Shown here: one piece after another, positions 1-5,391 of the stretch | How the letters are laid out: each line of letters starts with the position of its first letter | How positions within the stretch are numbered: position 1 is the first letter of the stretch | Assembly (NCBI GenBank): GCA_016934435.1 | Contig: JAFGSU010000454.1 | Span: forward strand, 1-6,617 | Direction of reading: 5' to 3' | Length of the DNA: 6,617 bases | DNA from: Candidatus Zhuqueibacterota bacterium | Lineage (GTDB): Bacteria; Zhuqueibacterota; Zhuqueibacteria; Residuimicrobiales; Residuimicrobiaceae | Notes under the pieces: model-generated | Databases searched by the model: none | Told to the model about the DNA's origin: nothing | The model's input: the letters and a program-made list of their open reading frames with translations, nothing else | Translations under genes and position numbers: made by a program

Positions 1-1004
1 AAATGCCAGCACAGGCCGAGGTAGAGCAATCCTGCGGTGATCGCGCTTTCTACCAGGACCACAGCCAAAATACGGAATGAAAACCATATCCCGTGTGACC
101 AGATTAACATCAAAAGTATTTTTGACAATAAAAAAGCTATGCAAAAGCAGAGAAACAGGCTCCACAACCTCGCGCCCCACCATTTCACCGCCAGCACAAA
201 GGCGGCGGCGAATAGGAACTGGTTAATGAATACCGGGACATGACGGAGGAGATGCCAGCCGGCCGTTGATCGTATAATGGCGAAATAAACTACCTGTGCT
301 ATCATCACCGAAAGGGCGAAGATAAGTGGAATCAATAAATTGCTGCGTACGGTATGACTGACGGCTAAAAATAGAAAGACGGTAAAAAATATGAAAAGGA
401 GTCTCGGAAGTAACGGCAGCGCAACAATTATATTAAATCCATATAATTCAGTTATTTGAGCAAAAAAATAAATTATGATGCCGGCGATCAGGAACGTGAG
501 CCCGACCGGATAATTAATCCCGAATCGATGCCGGTCGAACAGATCGACATAACTGCGAATTTCTCTTAAATCGATTTCCACAGCCGTCGGCGCTGCTTTT
601 TGTACACCGGCCCGGGTCGATTTTCTGAACGAGAGCCACAGTAATAACACGCCCAGGCCGACGGCGACAATAAAAATCGGTATCGAGGCCTGCGGCAGAT
701 GCCGCATGTATTCCAGGGTCGAAGGCGACATGCCCACGATCAGTCCGCCCAGCCAGGCGAGGATGCCCTGCCACCATCTGAGGGGCAAAAACAGAGAGCG
801 AATAAACAGCGCTGCCAGGCCGCCAATGTAGCCGAGAATTTCATAAACCGTATGTGGCTCGCCGGCGATGCCCGCAATGGTTGCGATGAGCAGCACACCG
901 GTGGCGATCATGCCGCCTTTGCTGTAGGGTTTTTGCGGGGTGGAGCCTCCCTCTTGAGCGGTCGTCTTATCCGGATCGTCCGGGATGTTATTATTCGCAT
1001 ACAT
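1..1004 (-). CDS. Unrecognised polytopic inner-membrane protein, C-terminus cut by window edge
   Basis: I do not recognise the family. The frame is open from the ATG at 1004 to the left edge, giving 334 codons with no stop, so the C-terminus lies outside the window. The start is well supported: AGGAGG (minus strand, 1019-1014) sits nine bases before the ATG. Residues 1-30 are polar, starting MYANNNIPDDPDK, and probably cytoplasmic. Hydrophobic segments follow at about 31-48, 56-73, 79-92, 108-125, 166-184, 195-215, 223-244, 258-273, 281-301 and 306-331, so roughly eight to ten membrane helices. A hydrophilic stretch at about 126-165 (charged, with EIDLREIRSYVDLFDRHRFG) splits the helices into two groups, which may mark a cytoplasmic hinge or partner-binding loop. 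No transporter, glycosyltransferase or protease motif is evident. A promoter-like sequence lies about 240 bases upstream, giving a long leader. That it is a real gene is well supported; its function is unknown. Confidence 0.82.
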   Translation of the reverse strand, partial: MYANNNIPDDPDKTTAQEGGSTPQKPYSKGGMIATGVLLIATIAGIAGEPHTVYEILGYIGGLAALFIRSLFLPLRWWQGILAWLGGLIVGMSPSTLEYMRHLPQASIPIFIVAVGLGVLLLWLSFRKSTRAGVQKAAPTAVEIDLREIRSYVDLFDRHRFGINYPVGLTFLIAGIIIYFFAQITELYGFNIIVALPLLPRLLFIFFTVFLFLAVSHTVRSNLLIPLIFALSVMIAQVVYFAIIRSTAGWHLLRHVPVFINQFLFAAAFVLAVKWWGARLWSLFLCFCIAFLLSKILLMLIWSHGIWFSFRILAVVLVESAITAGLLYLGLCWH

Positions 1005-1244
1005 GGGTTATTCCCTCCTATAAATACATATTGGATCTGCTATTTCATCCGAGGTTATCCTGATCCATTGGCCATATGGATGTTATTGAGGCTGTTGCAA
1101 GGCAAATTCTATCGGCGGCGCGCCGCACTGATACGGGTATGATGAATGCTGGTCCGGGAAAGGGTTGTGGCGCCTGATGACTAGGGGAGCCTTCGAGCCC
1201 CCACATTCAAAGTGTAGTCGGATTAAACAATGCAGTAACAAGAG

Positions 1245-1273
1245 ATATTAAACAAATATACATTCAAAGTCAA
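1245..1273 (-). promoter_or_regulatory. Candidate sigma70-type promoter for the leftward membrane-protein gene
   Basis: Read on the minus strand, TTGACT (1273-1268) is followed after exactly 17 bases by TAATAT (1250-1245). This is 5/6 and 4/6 to the TTGACA/TATAAT consensus. The predicted transcript would start near 1238 and carry a leader of about 230 bases before the ATG at 1004. The spacer contains ACTTTGAATGT, which recurs downstream at 1213-1203. Assigned from sequence alone. Confidence 0.42.
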
Positions 1274-1309
1274 GTTAAAAACAGGATTTTAAGATTTTCT
1301 GAACAGGCG

Positions 1310-1336
1310 GATCATTGAGCGGTGCAGCTAATGATC
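1310..1336. repeat. Stem-loop / inverted repeat upstream of the leftward promoter
   Basis: GATCATT (1310-1316) and AATGATC (1330-1336) are perfect inverted arms. Inside them AGC (1318-1320) pairs with GCT (1327-1329), leaving one bulged G and the loop GGTGCA, so about ten base pairs in all. No T-run follows on either strand, so it is not a standard terminator. It lies 37 bases upstream of the -35 box of the leftward promoter, where a regulator could bind. Role unknown. Confidence 0.4.
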
Positions 1337-1512
1337 ACAAACCCGCTGATTTTTTGATAGAGCGTGGCGGAACATGAGCCATGTTATGATTACAGCTGTT
1401 TTAGCCATGTCTGTATCCGATTATTCCCGCCTTATTTTCATCCAAGTTTTCCCGCTGCGCAAGGTCTCACCACAGCGCCCTCGTCTATTGGCATTCTTTT
1501 TTGAATTTTGGC

Positions 1513-1541
1513 TTGACTTTGTCCTGTTGAAATGCTACTTT
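1513..1541 (+). promoter_or_regulatory. Candidate promoter for the RraA-like gene
   Basis: TTGACT (1513-1518), a 17-base spacer and TACTTT (1536-1541) form a sigma70-like promoter with a good -35 (5/6) and a weak -10 (3/6). The leader to the ATG at 1710 would be about 160 bases. The surrounding 10-mer CTTGACTTTG (1512-1521) also occurs on the minus strand at the leftward promoter (1274-1265), so the two divergent promoters share the same extended -35. Confidence 0.33.
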
Positions 1542-1709
1542 ACCGGTCAGTGAGAAGAAAAGAGGGCTTGTTGGATGGCTTTGTCCCCGGAAATGGCGAT
1601 GGGCGAGGATACATTTCGTCTGTAATGGCTTTCTGCGAGGATGATTGCCCCCTTTTTTTTGCAATCCGGGATAAATCAAACTTCTTATCTTTTAATAATA
1701 CCAAACATA

Positions 1710-2462
1710 ATGACACGAACAATCTCACACGCAGAATTGCTTGAATTGAAACGCTGGAATACTCCGACTGTTTACAATGGCTGGGAACAGATTACCAGGC
1801 ATAACACAGGACGAGAGGGTTTTAATCTTGAACCTGTCACCGATTTTATGCCACAGATGGGCCCCATGGCAGGATATGCCGTTACGGTGATGATAGAGCC
1901 GGGAAACAGGAACCATTTGAACAACAATCCTGATGCAGTAAAACAGTATTTGGAATATGTCGCTTCAGTAGCCGGACCCAAGATCGTTGTGGTGCAGGAT
2001 CTCGATAAGCCGGTTATTTATGGAGCCTTCTGGGGAGAGGTCAACAGCAATCTGCACCGGGCACTCGGATGCATCGGCACGATAACGGACGGTGGGATAC
2101 GTGATACCGATGAAATGAATAATGCCGGCTTTAAAGCGCTGGCTCGCGGGGTCTGTGTGGGACACGCCTGGAGCACACCTGTCAAGTGGAACTGCGAAGT
2201 GGAGGTATTTGGGAGGAAGGTTCTTCCCGGCCAGCTGATCCACGCAGATAAACACGGGTTCCTGGTTATCCCCGACGAAGACCAGGAGAAGCTCCTGGAG
2301 GCCACCCGCTTCATGGACTCAAACGAGTGTAATACAATTATTTCTGCGGCGCGAAATACCGCCGGGAAAAGCGCCGTTGAAATACTGGCCGGATTTCACC
2401 GGGCAGTTTTAGACTTTAACAAATCTGCTGAAGCGAAATTTGGCCGAAAGGGTGAATGGTAA
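1710..2462 (+). CDS. RraA family protein (HMG/CHA aldolase-like fold, PF03737)
   Basis: This 250-residue protein belongs to the RraA-like family, which includes class II 4-hydroxy-4-methyl-2-oxoglutarate/oxaloacetate aldolases and the RNase E inhibitor RraA. Visible family features, numbered from the chosen start, are YGAFWGE (104-110), the glycine-rich core ALGCIGTITDGGIRDTDE (118-135) with the Arg131-Asp132 pair, and the late PGQLIHADKHGFLVIP block (173-188). In characterised aldolases the Arg binds the substrate carboxylate and the following Asp helps hold the divalent metal. The true substrate cannot be read from sequence; E. coli RraA is about 160 residues, so the extra 40-residue N-terminus and the C-terminal tail (about 190-250) argue for an enzyme rather than an RNase E regulator. 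An in-frame ATG exists at 1641, but its 23 extra residues do not look like the family and the GAGG before it directly abuts that ATG, so the start at 1710 is preferred even though no clear Shine-Dalgarno precedes it. Converges on the lipoprotein gene with a 69-base gap. Confidence 0.88.
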   Translation: MTRTISHAELLELKRWNTPTVYNGWEQITRHNTGREGFNLEPVTDFMPQMGPMAGYAVTVMIEPGNRNHLNNNPDAVKQYLEYVASVAGPKIVVVQDLDKPVIYGAFWGEVNSNLHRALGCIGTITDGGIRDTDEMNNAGFKALARGVCVGHAWSTPVKWNCEVEVFGRKVLPGQLIHADKHGFLVIPDEDQEKLLEATRFMDSNECNTIISAARNTAGKSAVEILAGFHRAVLDFNKSAEAKFGRKGEW

Positions 2463-2531
2463 GATGCCGACTGTGATCCAGGTTTGCTCTCTGTCCTTGC
2501 TTACATTCAGAAAATTTTTAAGAGGTCCATT

Positions 2532-4601
2532 TCAGTCATCCCAGTTCAGGTCCTTTCTTTTATAAAAGCGGATTCTTCCATCTTGTTCACCTATTAGGAG
2601 GTCGGGTCCATCCGGTTGACCGTAATCCCAAACTTCCGGTGAACAGGCATGCTGACCCAGGTATATGACTTCTCCTTTGAACCGGATCATCTTGGGGAAA
2701 GCGAAAACAGGCTTGTTGTCAGCGCCGATATTTTTAAGAAAAAGAACTGAAGCTCCTTTCAGGCCTTTTGATTGAGGAAGACCATTGACAGCATCCGGTA
2801 CCGACCCATGCCTGGGTGTTCCTACTAACATATCTGTTTTCCCGTCAAGGTCCCAATCTTCCAGTACAATCTTCAACCGACCGGTGCCTCCGGCGGACAG
2901 AAAATTGGCTTTGATTGTTGAACCATCATCAAGATGGAGTTTTCCTCCATCTTCAACATTATATGCATCGATTTGCCGGTAAATATGAAACTCATCATCA
3001 TCATCCAGTATGACATGGGCCATTTTCTCTCCCAGTTTCTTTACTCCGGGTTGAACACGCCATGTGCCATGCAATTCAAGTCCCTCACAATAAATCGGCA
3101 CCCCATGGTCAAATTCAGGATTCCCGGGTTTACCGATATTCAGGTATACCTCGTGCCGGCCGACAGCGCTATGCATCAGTATGTCAAATAACCCATCCCC
3201 GTTCCAGTCGGTAACTGTCGGACAGGTGTATCCCCATCTGGACTCTGCGGGGCCCTGGACTGAACCGGTATACCCCAGCTGAATATGGATTGGCCGTCCA
3301 CCTGCTTTTACCTGTTGTGCCTTCGAAAAAGATGGGCTTTCATTTGTGCCATCATTCAGGAACAACAAAACCCGGCCTTCTGAATTACCTGATACAATAT
3401 CCAGCCGGCCATTATTATCCCAGTCCATCGTATTGATCACCGGCAGTGTTCCCGTATATAAAGTGGCGTTTTGTTGCAGTATCTGGAAAGGTTCTCTATA
3501 AATGGGCGCCCCATTCCTATTAAATTTTCCTGAAAAGGGATAGTAAATCAATTCGCATTCACCGCCGACAATCAGATCAGAAAATAATCTTGTCTCCGCA
3601 TTTATATAAGATATTGGAAATGGAGCTATTGCTTTATGTCTTAAAATTATCCCGGACTCATCAGTTACATACTCTTTTTTGCCCGCATTTTCACTTGATG
3701 TCAAGGGATAGTATAGTAATAACCCATACCTTGTCCCTGTGATCAAGCGTTTTGCACCACCTTTTTCATATTCAACCAGAGTCAGGTTCTGGTAGTTGTG
3801 AAGCGCTTCCTTCTTTGTAAGAGAATATTGGTGAAACTTAACCGGGGAACCGGCGCCCGGTGTTATTGTATCTGAAATATACAGGTATTCATGCGGCCAT
3901 TTTCCCAGAAATACTCCCGCACCATCATACATGATGTATCCAGGAGCCCTCCAATATCCGTCAGGACGGTGCGTTACGCCATCGTTTATGCTGAGGAGGA
4001 CTTTAAGTGCATTGTTGTTTTGCTGCCAGATAGCAAGGGATGTTGGTATTTCCGGCGCATCCGGAAGGCCGGTCATGCTTATTCTGCCGGCATCGTCAAG
4101 TTTGAATCGCAACTCCTGTTTATCAAATAGGGTTCGGTAGATCTCGGAGCCAATTAGCCACCACCCATGAATCGAGCCGTCGTTCATTTGGAAAATGGAC
4201 CCGATCAGGCTGGGGCTCGTATCAGAAATGCCAAGAGAAAAAAGATCAGCGAGAGATATATTAATTTTCCGTCCAGGTGCAAATACGGGTACTCCCTCCT
4301 TATTCCGTCCTGTCCATTCATATAAATACAATCCCGGCCCGGGATCCAGGCTGTGCCTGTTTGCCATAACAAACAGATCGGGCTCCGCATGATCAAAAAC
4401 AAATACCCGACCAACCGGACTGGATTGAAGTCCCGGAGCGATTGGGCCGGGTTGGCCACCTCCTCCGGCAGCGATCCTTTCTCCACTTGCCAATGGAACG
4501 CCTTCCGGTTTTTTACATAAAGTCGTACACCCTAAACAATAAATGACTGAAAGGATAACCAGCGAATAAAGTGGCCTTGAACTTTTTGGCGGTTTTTTCA
4601 T
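2532..4601 (-). CDS. Secreted lipoprotein with FG-GAP/VCBS-type beta-propeller repeats
   Basis: A 689-residue protein with an export signal: basic MKKPPKSSR, hydrophobic 11-24, then Leu23-Gly24-Cys25. This is a likely lipoprotein site, although -3 is Cys rather than the usual Leu. The mature chain begins with a Gly/Pro-rich linker (about 34-62) and then repeated beta-propeller blades. The clearest FG-GAP/VCBS blades are DWDNNGRLDIVSGN (393-406), DWNGDGLFDIL (465-475), DWDLDGKTDMLVG (582-594) and DYGQPDGPDLLIGEQDG (659-675). The first three carry the D-x-[DN]-x-[DN]-G-x-x-D calcium-loop pattern, and each is followed by a hydrophobic strand ending near NDG, NIG or KRK. Weaker blades without the Asp loop are seen near 74-96, 281-301 and 338-357. 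Such proteins sit on the cell surface or in the periplasm and bind ligands or act as scaffolds; no catalytic domain is visible. The ATG at 4601 is chosen because AAGGA lies nine bases upstream and the signal peptide starts there; upstream in-frame ATGs at 4625 and 4727 have neither. Ligand unknown. Confidence 0.87.
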   Translation of the reverse strand: MKKPPKSSRPLYSLVILSVIYCLGCTTLCKKPEGVPLASGERIAAGGGGQPGPIAPGLQSSPVGRVFVFDHAEPDLFVMANRHSLDPGPGLYLYEWTGRNKEGVPVFAPGRKINISLADLFSLGISDTSPSLIGSIFQMNDGSIHGWWLIGSEIYRTLFDKQELRFKLDDAGRISMTGLPDAPEIPTSLAIWQQNNNALKVLLSINDGVTHRPDGYWRAPGYIMYDGAGVFLGKWPHEYLYISDTITPGAGSPVKFHQYSLTKKEALHNYQNLTLVEYEKGGAKRLITGTRYGLLLYYPLTSSENAGKKEYVTDESGIILRHKAIAPFPISYINAETRLFSDLIVGGECELIYYPFSGKFNRNGAPIYREPFQILQQNATLYTGTLPVINTMDWDNNGRLDIVSGNSEGRVLLFLNDGTNESPSFSKAQQVKAGGRPIHIQLGYTGSVQGPAESRWGYTCPTVTDWNGDGLFDILMHSAVGRHEVYLNIGKPGNPEFDHGVPIYCEGLELHGTWRVQPGVKKLGEKMAHVILDDDDEFHIYRQIDAYNVEDGGKLHLDDGSTIKANFLSAGGTGRLKIVLEDWDLDGKTDMLVGTPRHGSVPDAVNGLPQSKGLKGASVLFLKNIGADNKPVFAFPKMIRFKGEVIYLGQHACSPEVWDYGQPDGPDLLIGEQDGRIRFYKRKDLNWDD

Positions 4602-4681
4602 ACTTGTTTTTCCTTTTCGTTTCATATAGATAGGGCTCTTGCCGCAGTCTGTTGTGACATTTTCGATAAAATATCTCAGTA

Positions 4682-4725
4682 GGCAGTACAAAGTGTACCG
4701 GGGCGGGGGCAGTTGAAAGTGTACC
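4682..4725. repeat. Two 18-bp direct repeats, possible solitary insertion-sequence end
   Basis: GGCAGTACAAAGTGTACC (4682-4699) and GGCAGTTGAAAGTGTACC (4708-4725) agree at 16 of 18 positions and are offset by 26 bp, with a G-rich spacer. On the minus strand each reads GGTACACTTT...TGCC. Tandem repeats of this kind are typical of the transposase-binding ends of some insertion sequences, IS21-family ends in particular, but no transposase gene and no partner end are present here. They also lie directly downstream of a promoter-like sequence, so they could instead be operator repeats controlling the lipoprotein gene. Confidence 0.45.
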
Positions 4726-4731
4726 ACCCCA

Positions 4732-4760
4732 ATATTATTAGTTTTCTATCTATAAATCAA
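4732..4760 (-). promoter_or_regulatory. Candidate promoter for the lipoprotein gene
   Basis: On the minus strand TTGATT (4760-4755), 17 bases, then TAATAT (4737-4732) gives a 4/6 and 4/6 sigma70-like promoter in AT-rich DNA. Transcription would start near 4725, at the edge of the GGTACACTTT repeats, giving a leader of about 120 bases that includes both repeats. If the repeats are an insertion-sequence end, this promoter lies just outside the element and reads through it. Confidence 0.4.
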
Positions 4761-4845
4761 CATCTTTTTGATTAGATTTGGCATTTTTAAAAAGGGAAAC
4801 TGTGCCTGCTTAAGCCTACGATTGAGTAGACGGTCTTTCACTCCC

Positions 4846-4872
4846 TCCGTCCCCAGTTGCACCTGGGACGGA
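4846..4872. repeat. Left REP-like palindrome
   Basis: TCCGTCC (4846-4852) pairs with GGACGGA (4866-4872), and CAG (4854-4856) with CTG (4863-4865), leaving one bulged C and the six-base loop TTGCAC. This gives ten base pairs. No T-run follows, so it is not a typical terminator. Confidence 0.65.
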
Positions 4873-5009
4873 ACGTGGCGCCGAAAGTTTTACTTTCTGT
4901 CACGCGCTGGAGCCGAGCAAGGGGGATGTAGTCGTTAAAGCGCCCCGGCCGAGGTGAGCATGGAACAATCAAAAGCTGACGATAAAGCAAAGCTTCTATC
5001 GGCTACTGG

Positions 5010-5032
5010 CGTCCCAAGTTCAACTTGGGACG
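5010..5032. repeat. Right REP-like palindrome, perfect 11-bp arms
   Basis: CGTCCCAAGTT and AACTTGGGACG are perfect inverted arms around a single central C. The sequence is closely related to the left palindrome in both orientations: 22 of 25 inverted, 21 of 25 direct over the extended unit. Flanking bases GGA (5033-5035 region) extend the match to the left copy. Confidence 0.75.
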
Positions 5033-5085
5033 GAGAAGAAATCGCAACAATTTTTCCTGCATTTGCCGGTTAATAGGTCTATCTC

Positions 5086-5094
5086 TGATATAAT
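5086..5094 (+). promoter_or_regulatory. Extended -10 promoter for the small ORF-cydA operon
   Basis: TGATATAAT contains the extended-10 TGn and a perfect TATAAT (5089-5094). No good -35 lies at 16-18 bases, which extended -10 promoters do not strictly need. Transcription would start near 5101, leaving only about 14 bases of leader before the ATG at 5115. This would explain the absence of a Shine-Dalgarno for that ORF, while cydA has a strong one of its own. Confidence 0.5.
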
Positions 5095-5101
5095 TCAGAA
5101 T

Positions 5102-5118
5102 TTGTGAAATATTCATGA
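5102..5118. promoter_or_regulatory. Possible Rex-like operator, one good half site
   Basis: TTGTGAA (5102-5108) matches the left half of the Rex operator consensus TTGTGAA-N4-TTCACAA exactly. The right half TTCATGA (5112-5118) matches at 5 of 7 and the spacing is one base short. It overlaps the predicted transcription start, where a repressor would act. Rex senses NADH/NAD and represses cyd operons in several bacteria, so the location makes sense, but the site is imperfect and no rex gene is seen here. Confidence 0.25.
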
Positions 5119-5378
5119 AAGCGATCCCTGATAAAATTGAAGAGCCGTTCGTCTCCTTTCTGCAGCAGAAAATACCAATAGCACTTTTTACGATAAGCCG
5201 ACTCTACTATCTGTTTTTACTTTTTTTTTTGAAATTATTTACTATCTTTATACCGTTCATCAAAACCGATTCGGTGTTTACAGATTATTTCGTTGATGCT
5301 GTGGGTAATACCATCTCCGAATGGTTCGTCGGGTGGCACCGAATGAGAGATCAAATCATCAACGAGGGAAATATCTAA
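5115..5378 (+). CDS. Small single-helix membrane protein upstream of cydA
   Basis: An 87-residue ORF with a short polar N-terminus, one strongly hydrophobic segment at about 20-49 containing RLYYLFLLFFLKLFTIFIPF, and a polar 38-residue tail ending HRMRDQIINEGNI. It ends 13 bases before the cydA ATG and its stop overlaps the cydA Shine-Dalgarno, so translational coupling is plausible. Its position, size and the LKLF..F pattern recall the DUF4492 proteins found next to bd-oxidase genes in other bacteria, which may help assembly or stability of the oxidase, but the characteristic N-terminus of that family is not evident and I do not claim membership. No Shine-Dalgarno precedes it. It is AT-rich compared with cydA and contains a run of ten T (5221-5230) within the helix codons. 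It could be spurious, but the uninterrupted frame and the topology make a real gene more likely. Confidence 0.6.
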   Translation: MKAIPDKIEEPFVSFLQQKIPIALFTISRLYYLFLLFFLKLFTIFIPFIKTDSVFTDYFVDAVGNTISEWFVGWHRMRDQIINEGNI

Positions 5379-5382
5379 GGAG
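5377..5382 (+). promoter_or_regulatory. Shine-Dalgarno of cydA
   Basis: AAGGAG ends nine bases before the ATG at 5392 and overlaps the stop codon of the small upstream ORF by two bases. It fixes the cydA start. Confidence 0.85.
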
Positions 5383-5391
5383 AGTTAGCTG

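Larger units (their letters stand above)
1021..1709. other. Gene-free intergenic stretch between two divergent genes
   Basis: No convincing gene lies here; short open frames on both strands overlap each other and have no Shine-Dalgarno. The stretch holds two outward-facing promoter-like sequences (minus 1245-1273, plus 1513-1541). Small symmetric sequences are also present: ATCCAT/ATGGAT around 1063-1081, the 12-bp palindrome GCGGCGCGCCGC at 1115-1126, a weak GGGG/CCCC hairpin near 1184-1201, a stem-loop at 1310-1336, and AACATG-AGC-CATGTT at 1371-1385. The 11-mer ACATTCAAAGT occurs at 1203-1213 and again at 1260-1270. I see no clear rho-independent terminator and no known riboswitch. Confidence 0.6.
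4846..5034. mobile_element. REPIN/MITE-like element bounded by palindromic inverted repeats
   Basis: The left end (4846-4870) and the reverse complement of the right end (5010-5034) match at 22 of 25 positions without gaps. Each end is itself a palindrome around CGTCCC...GGGACG. The block between them adds further hairpins: CGTG/CACG enclosing GAAAGT-TTT-ACTTTC (4874-4904), GGGG/CCCC (4921-4946), and CGATA/TATCG with AAGC/GCTT (4980-5001). GCCGA occurs at 4880, 4912 and 4948. No long ORF is present, so any movement would need a transposase supplied elsewhere; REP-associated tyrosine transposases (RAYTs) are the natural candidates for palindromes of this shape. A structured RNA is the alternative. 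No target duplication is evident. Confidence 0.5.

Noticed and set aside
514..777. Minus-strand 87-codon frame
   Set aside because: It is an out-of-frame shadow within the membrane-protein gene on the same strand.
699..1142. 147-codon plus-strand open frame
   Set aside because: It lies mostly antisense to the membrane-protein gene, has no ribosome site and reads as a low-quality Arg/Ala-rich shadow of a GC-rich gene.
1371..1385. LexA-type SOS box
   Set aside because: The GAACAT...ATGTTA symmetry partly resembles LexA sites but does not match a known consensus, and no SOS gene is adjacent.
1485..1744. Several 60-70 codon frames on both strands (1485-1679, 1532-1744, 1540-1728)
   Set aside because: They overlap one another and the RraA start, lack ribosome sites and have no recognisable domain.
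2463..2531. Bidirectional terminator between the convergent genes
   Set aside because: The 69-base gap was read on both strands and no stable stem followed by a T-run was found.
4602..4727. Upstream ATGs at 4727 and 4625 as starts of the lipoprotein gene
   Set aside because: The 42-residue extension reads through the direct repeats, has no Shine-Dalgarno and would bury the signal peptide; the ATG at 4601 has AAGGA at proper spacing and begins with the basic signal region.
4841..4980. Minus-strand frame of about 50 codons ending in the left palindrome
   Set aside because: It has an in-frame stop shortly upstream, no start with a ribosome site, and falls wholly inside the repeat block.
4846..5034. 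CRISPR array or terminator pair
   Set aside because: Only two palindromic units spaced by one long unlike segment, so not a CRISPR; no T-runs follow the stems, so not standard rho-independent terminators.
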